From CAZUYC01 sp964624475 (GTDB lineage: Bacteria > Myxococcota_A > UBA9160 > SMWR01), in the NCBI GenBank assembly GCA_964624475.1, contig CAZUYC010000094.1, positions 1-64,000 of the forward strand: a DNA stretch of 64,000 nucleotides, in the 5' to 3' direction. Under the pieces are notes generated by a model. That model was not told the DNA's origin. It worked only from the letters and a program-made list of their open reading frames with translations, and searched no databases. Shown here piece by piece: positions 1-8,427 of this stretch (positions are counted from its first letter, which is position 1; each line of letters starts with the position of its first letter). The position numbers were made by a program, and so were the translations under genes.

Positions 1-194
1 GCGACATCCTCTCGCACGGTCGGGCTGAAGAGCTGATCGTCGGGGTCCTGGAAGACCAGGCCCACCTTGGCACGGATCTGCCGGGCGGTGCTGCGATCCA
101 CCCTGACGCCATCGACCATCACCGATCCGTGGCTGGCTTCCAGGATGCCGTTGAGGTGCAGCATCAGTGTGGACTTGCCGGCCCCGTTGGGCCC
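1..194 (-). other. CbiO-like segment joined to the ABC-F gene at Walker A
   Basis: The translation below the Walker A motif has the hallmarks of energy-coupling-factor/cobalt importer ATPases: LNGIL after Walker A and the Q-loop region FQDPDDQLFSPTV. ABC-F proteins have neither. Bases 1-180 are about 65 % GC by my count, roughly ten points below the following kilobase, and codon choice is less extreme. The switch falls in a motif that both families share (GERVALVGPNGAGKST), so its exact position within about 165-225 cannot be fixed. Confidence 0.6.
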
Positions 195-1274
195 CACCAG
201 GGCCACGCGCTCGCCGCGCCGCACCAGGAAGTCGACCCCCGCGTAGACGACCCGCTCGCCATAGCGCTTCTGGATCTCGCTGAGGCGCAGCACGGGGTCG
301 CCCGAGCGGCGCGGCTCGGGAATGCGCAACCGGATCCGCGCCCGCGACTCGGCCGGTAGCGTTACGCGCTCCATCTTCTCGAGCGCCTTGATCCGGCTCT
401 GCACCATGCGCGCCTTGGTCGCCTTGTAGCGGAAGCGCTCGATCAGCCGCTCCGCGCGCAGGACCTCGCGCTCCTGCTCGCGCCGGCGGGTCAGGAGCTG
501 CTCGCGCCGCCCCGCCTTCTCCTCGAGGTAGCGGTCGAAGCTCCCCGGGAAGACGTCGAAGCGGGCCGCCTCGAGCTCCGCCACCGCGGTCACGTGCCGG
601 CGCAGGAAGGTCCGGTCGTGCGAGATCAGGACGACCGCCCCGCGGAACTCCGCCAGCGTCGACTCGAACCACTCGATCGACGGGAGGTCGAGATGATTGG
701 TCGGCTCGTCGAGCAGCAGCAGGTCCGGGGCGGAGACGAGGAGCTTCGCGAGCTCGACGCGCATGCGCCAGCCGCCGGAGAGCGACGCGAGCGGGCGGTC
801 GGCGGAAGCCGCGTCGAAGCCGAGCCCCGAGAGCACGCGCAGGACGCGCGCCTCGCGCCCGAAGCCTCCGCCGAACTCGAAGGCCGCGTGGGCGCGATCC
901 CAGCGCTGCGCGAGCTCGACGGGGACCTCGTCCCCCGCCTCGCCGTGGCGGGCCATCTGCGCCTCGAGCTCGCGCAGCTCGCGCTCGAGCGCGTCGAGGG
1001 CCGCCAGCGCGCTCGCCACCTCCTCGCGCGCCGAGCGGGCGCCGCCCGGCTCGACCTCCTGGCGCAGGAGTCCGACGCGCAGGGCGCGGGGCCGCACGAC
1101 GCGGCCCGCGTCCGGAGGCTCGACCCCCGCCGCGATGCGCAGGAGCGTCGACTTCCCGGCGCCGTTGGGCCCGACGAGGCCGATCCGGTCGCCGGCGTTT
1201 ACCGTCAGGTCGACGCCGGAGAAGAGCGCGCGGGTCGGGAAGGCGCGGGCGACGCCCTCGAGGCGGAGCAGCAT
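1..1274 (-). CDS. ABC-F family ATPase, 3' end cut by the window edge; distal end is CbiO-like
   Basis: ABC-F proteins are soluble double ATPases that act on the ribosome and have no membrane domain. Reading from ATG at 1274, domain 1 has Walker A GPNGAGKST (residues 35-43), the signature LSGGWRMRVELAK and Walker B LLLLDEPTNHLDL. A charged linker follows (RRREQEREVLRAERLIERF, then RMVQSRIKALEKME) and the usual entry to domain 2 (KRYGERVVYAGVDF, GERVALVGPNGAGKST). After that second Walker A (168-194) the sequence stops looking like ABC-F and reads like the cobalt/ECF importer ATPase CbiO (TLMLHLNGIL, then VGLVFQDPDDQLFSPTV). The frame stays open through the junction. An in-frame ATG at 1301 is an alternative start. 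The gene is divergent from the phosphoesterase. The ABC-F call is firm for the first ~350 residues only. Confidence 0.85.
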   Translation of the reverse strand, partial: MLLRLEGVARAFPTRALFSGVDLTVNAGDRIGLVGPNGAGKSTLLRIAAGVEPPDAGRVVRPRALRVGLLRQEVEPGGARSAREEVASALAALDALERELRELEAQMARHGEAGDEVPVELAQRWDRAHAAFEFGGGFGREARVLRVLSGLGFDAASADRPLASLSGGWRMRVELAKLLVSAPDLLLLDEPTNHLDLPSIEWFESTLAEFRGAVVLISHDRTFLRRHVTAVAELEAARFDVFPGSFDRYLEEKAGRREQLLTRRREQEREVLRAERLIERFRYKATKARMVQSRIKALEKMERVTLPAESRARIRLRIPEPRRSGDPVLRLSEIQKRYGERVVYAGVDFLVRRGERVALVGPNGAGKSTLMLHLNGILEASHGSVMVDGVRVDRSTARQIRAKVGLVFQDPDDQLFSPTVREDV

Positions 1275-1386
1275 CCCGGTGCGTTGGGTCCCCGTCGGCA
1301 TGCGAGTGCGGGACCGCGCCCCGCGGCGGAGGAATCTAGCACCGGTCCACCGCGACGAGCGGAACGCGAGGGGTATCCTCCGCCCC

Positions 1387-2664
1387 GTGGCATTCGACCT
1401 GGAGCTCGCCTTCCGCAGCGTGACCCTGGGGACCCTCGTGGGCGTCCCGCTCCTCGCGCTGCGCACCCGCGGCCGCACCTACGCGATCTTCGCGCTCGTG
1501 ACGCTCGGCTTCGCGATGCCGGGCGCGCTCGTGACGCAGGCCCGCCTCGCCGGCTCCCTCCCCGGCGCATGGGGCCCCGCCGCCGATGCCGCCTTCCTGT
1601 GGGGCGCCGTCGCGACGGTCGCCCACTTCGCTCACCTGGCCCGGGCGCGCCTGCGCCCGCGGATCTGGCGCGCGCTGGTGAGCATCCCGGCACAGACCTT
1701 CGTCGCAGCGAGCTTCCTGGCGGGCCTCTTCCAGCTCGCCCTCCTCCCGCTGCGCGGGATCCTCCAGCTGGCGGAGGCCTCGGCCGCAGCCGCGGCGCTG
1801 CGCTGGCTCGACCCCCTGCCCTACGCCGTGGGCCTCCTCTCCGTGGTCACGTCGGCGCTCCCCCGCCGCGAGTGGGTGCGCATCCGCCTCGCACGCGAAG
1901 GTCCAGCCACTCTCTGCCGCGCGCCGCTCGAGCGATGGCGCCGGCCCCCCCGCGCCGCCGAGACCGGGCGCACGCTCCGCATCGTGCAGATCAGCGATCC
2001 GCACCTCGGCCCCTGGCTCTCCGTGCGGCGCATGCAGCGGCGGATCGCGAGGCTTCTCGCGAGCGAGCCCGACCTGGTGCTCCTCACGGGGGACTTCCTC
2101 ACGATGGAGGGGCAAGGCTCGCCCGGCGCGTTGGCCTCGGCTTTCGCGCCGCTGCGAGGCGCCGCCGGGCGCTGCTACGCGATCTTCGGCAACCACGACC
2201 ACGAGGCGCCGGAGGAGGTGCGCGCGGCGCTCGAGGCGAACGGCGTGCGGCTGCTCGTCGACGAGGCGGCGCTCGCCGCGACGCCCGCGGGTCCCGTGCA
2301 GATCCTCGGCGCCGACTGGGCCTCCCGCGACCGGCGCGCGCGCCTGCACGCGTTCCTCGAACGCCACCCGCGGCACGCGGGCGCCTTGCGCCTGCTCCTG
2401 CTCCACGACCCGTCGGTCTTCCACGAGCTCCCGGACGGAGCCGTCGACCTCGTGCTCTCGGGTCACACCCACGGCGGCCAGATCGGCCTCGTGAGCTTCG
2501 GCCTCGACTGGACCGTGCTCTCGCGCTCCCGCTGGCCGGATCACGGCCTCTTCGCCCGCGGCGGAACCCGCCTCTACGTGCACCGCGGCAGCGGCTTCTA
2601 CGGCTTTCCGCTGCGCCTCGGCGTCCCCGGCGAGGCCTCCGTGCTCGAGGTCGTCGTGCCGTGA
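1387..2664 (+). CDS. Membrane-anchored metallophosphoesterase (YkuE-like)
   Basis: Predicted calcineurin-like phosphoesterase with an N-terminal membrane region. Starting at GTG 1387 (425 residues), the first ~160 residues hold several hydrophobic helices. The catalytic domain then shows the dimetal motifs in order: QISDPHLG (D-x-H), LLTGDFL (GD), IFGNHDHE (GNHD), LLLHDPSVF and SGHTHGGQIG (GHTH). The frame is open far upstream, but only from 1387 does the protein look real, and 1387 clears the divergent ABC-F gene. Its stop overlaps the GTG of the next gene (GTGA), suggesting translational coupling. The substrate is unknown; family members act on nucleotides or phospholipid-linked phosphates. 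Confidence 0.85.
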   Translation: MAFDLELAFRSVTLGTLVGVPLLALRTRGRTYAIFALVTLGFAMPGALVTQARLAGSLPGAWGPAADAAFLWGAVATVAHFAHLARARLRPRIWRALVSIPAQTFVAASFLAGLFQLALLPLRGILQLAEASAAAAALRWLDPLPYAVGLLSVVTSALPRREWVRIRLAREGPATLCRAPLERWRRPPRAAETGRTLRIVQISDPHLGPWLSVRRMQRRIARLLASEPDLVLLTGDFLTMEGQGSPGALASAFAPLRGAAGRCYAIFGNHDHEAPEEVRAALEANGVRLLVDEAALAATPAGPVQILGADWASRDRRARLHAFLERHPRHAGALRLLLLHDPSVFHELPDGAVDLVLSGHTHGGQIGLVSFGLDWTVLSRSRWPDHGLFARGGTRLYVHRGSGFYGFPLRLGVPGEASVLEVVVP

Positions 2665-4592
2665 GCGCGCGCCGTGGGCCCGCGGCGATCGCGCTCGGGC
2701 TCGCGGCCGCGGCCGTCGGAGGAGCCTCCGCCTCCGAGCGCGCCGCGGATCCGACGGCCCTCGCGGCGGCGCTCGACGCGGTCGTCCCCGCGGAGATGGC
2801 GCGCCGGCATCTCCCCGGCGCGGTGGTCGTCGTCGCGGACCGCGAGGGCGCGCTGCTGGCGCGCGGCTTCGGCGTGGCAAACCTGGCAGCCGGCGATCCC
2901 GTCGACCCGGCGCGCACGACCTTCCGCATCGCCTCGGTCTCGAAGCTCTTCACGGCCACCGCCGTGGTCCAGCTCCACGAGCGGGGCCGCGTCTCGCTCG
3001 ACGCGGACGTGAACACCTACCTCCGGCGCTTCCGCGTCCCCGCCACCTTCCCGGAGCCGATCACGCTGCGCCAGCTCCTGACCCACAGCGCCGGCCTCGC
3101 CGCGCGATTCCTCGGCCACCGCGCGCGCACGCGCGAGGCGCAGCTCCCGCTCGGCGAGTACCTGGCGCGCCGCCTCCCGCCGCGCTTCGCGCCCCCCGGC
3201 CGCTTCTCGAGCTACGCGAACCACGGGATGGCGCTCGCGGGCTTCGTCGTCGAGGAGGTGAGCGGGAAGCCGTTCCCGCGCACCGTCGCCGAGGAGATCT
3301 TCGCGCCGCTCGGCATGACGAGCAGCTCCTTCGCGATGGACCCGGCGCTGCAGGGGCGCCTCGCGACCGGGTACGTCTTCGCAGGCGGGAGCTTCCACGC
3401 GGTTCCGGTCGACTTCCGGCACGAGACGCCCTCCGGCTCGCTCGTCACGACCGGCGCCGACATGGCGCGCTTCGCCGCGGCGCAGCTCCGCGGCGGGGAG
3501 CTCTCGGGCGCGCGCATCCTCGCGCCCGAGAGCGTGGCCGCGATGCACGCGCGCCAGCTCGCGCACCACCCGAAGCTCGGGGGGATCGGCCTCGGCTTCG
3601 TGGAGCGCCGCGTCCGGGGGCTCCGCGGCGTGGGCCACGACGGCGACATCATCGGCTGGAGCGCGCGCCTCCTGCTCTTCCCCGAGCGGGGGCTCGGCCT
3701 CTTCCTCGCCCACACCGGCGTCGACACGCCGCATCGCTTCGCGGACGTCGTGACGGAGGCGGTGCTCGCGGCCGCCGGCGTCGAGCCCGTCGCCCTGGCG
3801 GCCCCGCCGACGGGGCCCGCGCCCGCCGAGGAGCTCGCGCGCGTCGTGGGCAGCTATCGCTGGACGCGCGGGCCGCGCGCGGGGATGGAGCAGCTCGTCG
3901 TGCCGTACCCCTGGGCCGAGTACCGCGTCCGCGCCGCGGCCGACGGCCGCCTCGAGCTCGCGGCGCCGCTCGGGATCGACCCTCCGCGCCGCTTCGCGCG
4001 GGTCGATCCGCTCCTCTACCGCGAGATCGACGGCGCGGCCTGGCTCGCCTTCGGCGCCGACGCGCAGGGAAGGGTCGCGCAGCTCTTCCTCGACCCGGGT
4101 CTGCCGATGGCGCTCGAGCGGATCTCCCGCTTCGCGTCGATGCCGGTCCAGGCCGGCCTCCTGCTCGGGTGCCTCGCGCTCTTCGGCGCGGGCAGCGCCG
4201 CGCTCGCGGCCCGCCTGCTGCTGGACACGCGGGCGCGGCGGAGCGCCGCCGCCTGGGCGGCCTTCGCCACCTGCGCGGCGTACGCGATCTTCCTCGCCGC
4301 CTTCCCGCCCGCGCTCGGCCTCGGCGCCTTCCCGAGCGACGTGGTCGCGCTCCCGGCCTGGCTCGCGGCCCCCGGAAACCCGGCCTTCTACTACGGCGTC
4401 CCGAGGGCGGCCGCCGCGCTCCTGCTGCTCCCGCCCGTCGGGCTGGCGGGATCCGCGTGGCTGGCCGTCCTCGCCTTGCGGGGGGGCGCCGGGCGGCGGC
4501 GCGCGCGACTCGGGACCGCGGGCCTCGCCGCCGCCGGCTTCGGGTGCGCGGCCCTGCTCGCACGCCTCGACCTGCTCGGCTACCACCCCTGA
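2661..4592 (+). CDS. Serine hydrolase of the class C beta-lactamase / D-Ala-D-Ala peptidase fold with C-terminal membrane segments
   Basis: The 643-residue protein has an N-terminal signal sequence ending near residue 25. A penicillin-binding fold follows: S-x-x-K tetrad SVSK (S92, K95), Y-x-N motif YANHG (Y185, N187) and a third motif of the H-x-G type (HDGDIIGW). After a linker with a short C-terminal beta-rich region come about three hydrophobic helices. The domain probably faces the periplasm. Proteins of this type (esterase EstB, peptidase or cell-wall hydrolase) cannot be told apart by motif alone. GTG 2661 shares GTGA with the upstream stop, which is why I chose this start. Confidence 0.85.
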   Translation: MSARRGPAAIALGLAAAAVGGASASERAADPTALAAALDAVVPAEMARRHLPGAVVVVADREGALLARGFGVANLAAGDPVDPARTTFRIASVSKLFTATAVVQLHERGRVSLDADVNTYLRRFRVPATFPEPITLRQLLTHSAGLAARFLGHRARTREAQLPLGEYLARRLPPRFAPPGRFSSYANHGMALAGFVVEEVSGKPFPRTVAEEIFAPLGMTSSSFAMDPALQGRLATGYVFAGGSFHAVPVDFRHETPSGSLVTTGADMARFAAAQLRGGELSGARILAPESVAAMHARQLAHHPKLGGIGLGFVERRVRGLRGVGHDGDIIGWSARLLLFPERGLGLFLAHTGVDTPHRFADVVTEAVLAAAGVEPVALAAPPTGPAPAEELARVVGSYRWTRGPRAGMEQLVVPYPWAEYRVRAAADGRLELAAPLGIDPPRRFARVDPLLYREIDGAAWLAFGADAQGRVAQLFLDPGLPMALERISRFASMPVQAGLLLGCLALFGAGSAALAARLLLDTRARRSAAAWAAFATCAAYAIFLAAFPPALGLGAFPSDVVALPAWLAAPGNPAFYYGVPRAAAALLLLPPVGLAGSAWLAVLALRGGAGRRRARLGTAGLAAAGFGCAALLARLDLLGYHP

Positions 4593-4612
4593 CGAGCTGC
4601 GAAGGAAACCCC

Positions 4613-6736
4613 TTGAGCGCCGCCGACTACCGCCACCTGCTCGCGCCCGGGCGCATCGGAACCCTCACGCTCCGCAACCGGATCGTGCTGGCGCCGATGG
4701 GTTCCTTTCTCGCGGGCGCCGACGGCCACATCAGCGAGCGGCACCGCCGCTTCTACGAGGAGCGCGCCCGGGGCGGCGTCGGGCTCGTGACCACCGAGGT
4801 GGTCGCCGTCGACTACCCGCGCGGCGCCGCGATGACGCACCAGCTCGGCCTCTCGGACGACGTCTTCCTGCCGGGCCTGCGCGAGCTGACCGCGCGGGTG
4901 CACGCGCAGGGGGCGAAGATCTCGGTGCAGCTCCAGCACGCGGGCCAGATCTCGACCAAGGACCTCGCGGACGGGCGCCCGCTCTCCGTCCCGTCGAAGG
5001 GCGTGCTCGCGATGGAGGGCGTGCTCGACGACCTGACCGCGGCCGAGATCGCCGCGATCACGGCGCCCTACGCCAGGATCGACCCGGGGAACCTCTTCCG
5101 CGAGCTCGACGAGCCGGAGATCCTGCGCCTCGTCGGCTGCTTCGCGAGCGCCACGGAGCGCGCGAAGCGGGCGGGCTTCGACGCGGTCGAGATCCACGCC
5201 GGCCACGGCTACCTGGTGCACGAGTTCCTCTCGCCCCACTGCAACCACCGCGGCGACCGCTGGGGCGGTCCGCTCGAGAGCCGTGCGCGCTTCCTGCTCG
5301 AGATCCTGCGCGAGACGCGCCGGCTCGTCGGACCCGAGTTCCCGATCTGGATGCGCCTCGACGGCGAGGAGAAGGACGTCGCCGACGGGATCACGCGCGC
5401 GGACGCGATCCGGACCGCGCGCCTCGCCGAGCGGGCCGGCGCGGACGCGGTCCACGTGACGCGCTACGGAGGGCCCTCCGGCATCGGCTTCCAGGCGATG
5501 ATCGTGCACGAGCGCGGCGAGCTCCTCCCCTACGCCGCGGCGATCAAGCGCGCCGTCGGGATCCCGGTGATCGCGGTCGGGCGCATCGACCCCGAGACGG
5601 CCGAGCGCGCGATCGCCGCGGGCCACTGCGACTTCGTCGCGATGGGGCGCCAGCTGCTCGCGGACCCGGAGCTGCCGAACAAGCTCGCCGCGGGCCGCCG
5701 CCGCGAGATCCGGCCCTGCGTCCACTGCTACACCTGCGTCGGCCAGATCTTCGTGAACGAGGCCGTGAAGTGCGCCGTGAACCCGGCCTGCGCGCGCGAG
5801 GACGAGTTCGCGATCGAGCCGGCGAAGCGGCCGCGCCACGTCCTCGTGGTGGGCGGAGGGCCCGCGGGCATGGAGGCGGCGCGCGTCGCCGCGCTGCGCG
5901 GGCACCGCGTGACGCTCCTCGAACGCGAGCGCCACCTCGGCGGGACGGTCTTCTTCTCGTCGCTCGTCTACGAGCCGAATGGAGAGCTCGCGAGCTGGCT
6001 CGCGGCCGAGCTCCTGCGTCTCGGGGTCGAGGTCCGGCTCGGCGTCCTGGCGACGCCGGAGCTCGTGCGCGCCTCGGGCGCCGACGCGCTGGTGATCGCG
6101 GTCGGCGCCCGCCGCGAGGCGTCGGCGCTCCCGGGCGGCGACCTCCCGCACGTGCTCTCGGGCGACGCCCTGCGCGCGCTCCTCGGAGGCGGCATGCAGG
6201 CCGCCGCGGCGCTCTCGCCGGCGCAGCGCCTCCTCGTCGGGGCGGGCCGCCGCCTGCTCGGGCTCGGCGAGCGCCCCGACCGCGTGCGCGAGCTCTCGCG
6301 GCGCTGGATGCCGCTCGGCCGCCGCGTCGCCGTGGTGGGCGGCGGGATCGTCGGGCTCGAGCTCGCCGAGTTCCTGGTAGAGCGCGGGCGCGAGGTCGCT
6401 GTCCTCGAGGAGGGACCGGACCTCGCGCCGCAGATGGCGATCCCCCGCCGCTGGCGCACGCTCCACATCCTGCGCGGGCACGGCGCGGAGCTCCGGACGC
6501 GCGTCCGGATCCTGCGCTTCACGCAGCAGGGCGCCCTGATCGAGAGCGCGGAGGGCGAGAAGTACCTGGTCGCGGCCGACCACGTGCTCCTCGCCACCGG
6601 CGTCGTCCCCGACCGGCGCCTCGCCGACGCCGTCCGGCCGCTCGGCAAGGAGACGCACGTGATCGGCGACGCCGAGCGCGTCGGCTACCTGGAGGGCGCC
6701 ATCCTCTCGGGCGCCCAGGCCGGCCGCGCGCTGTAG
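4613..6736 (+). CDS. OYE-family flavoenzyme, 2,4-dienoyl-CoA reductase (FadH)-like
   Basis: The 707-residue protein has the three-part build of FadH/BaiCD/TMADH enzymes: an N-terminal FMN TIM barrel (LRNRIVLAPMGSF, HAGHGYLVHEFLSP, IAVGRIDPETAERAIAAG), a 4Fe-4S site (CVHCYTCVGQ followed by KCAVNPAC), then FAD/NAD(P)-binding Rossmann halves (VLVVGGGPAGMEAARVA and VAVVGGGIVGLELAEFL). Such enzymes pass electrons from NAD(P)H through FAD and Fe-S to FMN to reduce an enoyl or dienoyl substrate. I start it at TTG 4613, which has AAGGA a few bases upstream and gives a family-like N-terminus (RHLLAPGRIGTLTLRNR). The gap to the previous gene is 20 bases, so co-transcription is likely. Substrate specificity is not readable. 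Confidence 0.88.
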   Translation: MSAADYRHLLAPGRIGTLTLRNRIVLAPMGSFLAGADGHISERHRRFYEERARGGVGLVTTEVVAVDYPRGAAMTHQLGLSDDVFLPGLRELTARVHAQGAKISVQLQHAGQISTKDLADGRPLSVPSKGVLAMEGVLDDLTAAEIAAITAPYARIDPGNLFRELDEPEILRLVGCFASATERAKRAGFDAVEIHAGHGYLVHEFLSPHCNHRGDRWGGPLESRARFLLEILRETRRLVGPEFPIWMRLDGEEKDVADGITRADAIRTARLAERAGADAVHVTRYGGPSGIGFQAMIVHERGELLPYAAAIKRAVGIPVIAVGRIDPETAERAIAAGHCDFVAMGRQLLADPELPNKLAAGRRREIRPCVHCYTCVGQIFVNEAVKCAVNPACAREDEFAIEPAKRPRHVLVVGGGPAGMEAARVAALRGHRVTLLERERHLGGTVFFSSLVYEPNGELASWLAAELLRLGVEVRLGVLATPELVRASGADALVIAVGARREASALPGGDLPHVLSGDALRALLGGGMQAAAALSPAQRLLVGAGRRLLGLGERPDRVRELSRRWMPLGRRVAVVGGGIVGLELAEFLVERGREVAVLEEGPDLAPQMAIPRRWRTLHILRGHGAELRTRVRILRFTQQGALIESAEGEKYLVAADHVLLATGVVPDRRLADAVRPLGKETHVIGDAERVGYLEGAILSGAQAGRAL

Positions 6737-6811
6737 TCGCCCGGGGATGCGGAAGGTCTACCGGGGACCGACCGCGCGGGTAGAATCTCTTCCGGCTTCC
6801 CGGGGAACCCG

Positions 6812-7954
6812 ATGCTTGCGCCCGCCTCCGTGCTCGACTATCGCGAGATCGCCGAACGGCGCCTGCCGCGCCTCCTCTTCGGCTACGTCGACGGCGGCTC
6901 CTACGGCGAGAATACGCTACGCGCGAACCAGCAGGCCTTCGAGCGGATCCGGCTCAAGCAGCGCATCCTGCGCGACGTCTCGTCGCTCGACACCCGCACG
7001 AGCCTCTTCGGCCGCGAGCTCTCGCTTCCGATCGCGCTGGCTCCGATCGGGTTCGCCGGCATGATGGCGCGGCGCGCGGAGGTGCAGGCGGCCCGCGCGG
7101 CGGAGGAGGCGGGCGTGCCCTTCACCCTCTCGACCGTCGGGATCTGCCCGATCGAGGAAGTGAAGCGCGGAACCAGCCGGCCTTTCTGGTTTCAGCTCTA
7201 CATGATGCGCGACCGCGGCGTCGTCCGGGCGATGCTCGAGCGCGCGCACTCCGCCGGCTGCGAGGTGCTCGTGTTCACGGTCGACCTGCCGGTGTTGGGA
7301 AAGCGATATCGCGACCTGCGCAACGGAATGGGCGCGCGCCTGTCGCTGCTCGGGAGGTTTCGCTTCGGACTCGACTTCGCGACCCACCTGCGCTGGGCCT
7401 ACGACGTGGGCCTGCGCGGGCGCCCGCTCAGCTTCGGGAATCTCGAGAACGTGACGAAGCTGCGCGGCCTCTTCGAGCTGCTCCAGTGGACCGCGACGCA
7501 GATCGATCCGAGCGTGACCTGGAAGGACCTCGACTGGGTGCGGCGGTTCTGGAAGGGTCCGCTGATCCTGAAGGGCGTGCTCGACGTCGAGGACGCGCGC
7601 GCCGCCGTCTCCTGCGGCGCGGACGGGATCGTCGTCTCGAACCACGGCGGGCGCCAGCTCGACAGCGCGCCCGCGTCGCTCGAGGTGCTGCCCGCGATCG
7701 CTGCGGCGGTCGGCGATCGGACCGAGGTATTGATGGACGGCGGCGTGCGCTCCGGTCAGGACGTCGCGAAGGCGCTGGCACTGGGCGCCAGGGCGTGTCT
7801 GGTCGGGCGCCCGTGGGTCTACGGTGTGGCCGCGGCCGGCCGGCGCGGAGTCGCCGCCGTGATCGACACGCTCGCGCAGGAGCTGCGCGCCACGATGGCG
7901 CTGCTCGGAGTGACGCGCGTCGCCCAGATCGATCGCTCGCTGCTCGAGGCCTGA
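6812..7954 (+). CDS. FMN-dependent alpha-hydroxy acid dehydrogenase/oxidase (lactate/mandelate dehydrogenase family)
   Basis: The 380-residue length fits the family, which oxidises 2-hydroxy acids to 2-keto acids. Landmarks are LPIALAPIGFAGMM near the N-terminus, the FMN-contacting FQLYMMRDR, the catalytic-base loop VVSNHGGRQLD (His of SNHGGRQ) and the phosphate-binding MDGGVRSGQDVAKAL followed by GARACLVGRPWVYG. The ATG at 6812 follows a short intergenic gap of 75 bases after the OYE gene on the same strand. Lactate, mandelate, glycolate or a longer hydroxy acid are all possible. Confidence 0.9.
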   Translation: MLAPASVLDYREIAERRLPRLLFGYVDGGSYGENTLRANQQAFERIRLKQRILRDVSSLDTRTSLFGRELSLPIALAPIGFAGMMARRAEVQAARAAEEAGVPFTLSTVGICPIEEVKRGTSRPFWFQLYMMRDRGVVRAMLERAHSAGCEVLVFTVDLPVLGKRYRDLRNGMGARLSLLGRFRFGLDFATHLRWAYDVGLRGRPLSFGNLENVTKLRGLFELLQWTATQIDPSVTWKDLDWVRRFWKGPLILKGVLDVEDARAAVSCGADGIVVSNHGGRQLDSAPASLEVLPAIAAAVGDRTEVLMDGGVRSGQDVAKALALGARACLVGRPWVYGVAAAGRRGVAAVIDTLAQELRATMALLGVTRVAQIDRSLLEA

Positions 7955-7993
7955 GCCCGAAGGACGCACGGCTCGCGTCAGGGAGGGCATGGC

Positions 7994-8133
7994 TCACGCC
8001 TCGTCGTCGCGCAGGAGGTCCCGGATCGCCTCGGCGTGCGCGGCCAGGAACAGGCGATCCTTGTCTCGGCCGGTCGCCTGCTTCGAGCTCACGATGTGAG
8101 CGAGGCCAGCAGGCGGACGAACGGATCGGGGAC
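7994..8133 (-). pseudogene. Remnant of a nucleotidyltransferase-like gene (C-terminus only)
   Basis: The frame ending at the TGA 7994-7996 encodes LAHIVSSKQATGRDKDRL followed by FLAAHAEAIRDLLRDDEA. This resembles the C-terminal segment of small nucleotidyltransferases (typically 'i..SK.aaGR.KD'). The preceding homologous-looking stretch (VPDPFVRLLASL) sits in a different frame, implying a frameshift, and the catalytic N-terminal half is absent. A more complete relative lies at 20997-21539. The only in-frame start is a GTG at 8092, giving 32 residues. I read it as decayed; a short real peptide is the alternative. Confidence 0.35.
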
Positions 8134-8135
8134 GC

Positions 8136-8363
8136 TCAGCGGGCCCGCCTCGCCTGGCGGTAGTGCTCGCGAAAGGAGCGGAGCGCCTGCTCCACCCAGG
8201 TCTTGTCGGCTCCCGAGAGGTTCTCGGGCAGGGCCTCGAGGATCCGCAGGCAGGCGAGGTAGTGATCCGGCAGGTCGCCGTTCGCGCGAGCGGGTGTCTG
8301 CTCCTCCGCTCCCTCCCCGGAAGCCCCGTCGCGCTCGTCCGGATCGATCGTCCGCCCAGGCAC
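8136..8363 (-). CDS. Small acidic protein, unknown function
   Basis: GTG-started 75-residue frame. The N-terminal third is acidic and low-complexity (DPDERDGASGEGAEEQ). The second half looks like a folded helical segment (HYLACLRILEALPENLSGA, then WVEQALRSFREHYRQ). I do not recognise a family. It ends just upstream of the nucleotidyltransferase remnant on the same strand and may have been its partner. It could also be a spurious frame in GC-rich DNA. Confidence 0.4.
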   Translation of the reverse strand: MPGRTIDPDERDGASGEGAEEQTPARANGDLPDHYLACLRILEALPENLSGADKTWVEQALRSFREHYRQARRAR

Positions 8364-8427
8364 GACGGCCAGGGTAGGTCCCCTGCCCCCCGAGGTCAGC
8401 GGGGCCGGGTCGGCCTCCCGCGCCGGC

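Noticed and set aside
594..2660. Open frame upstream and in frame with the serine hydrolase
   Set aside because: Low-complexity translation antisense to the ABC-F gene and out of frame across the phosphoesterase. The real protein begins at GTG 2661, where the signal sequence starts.
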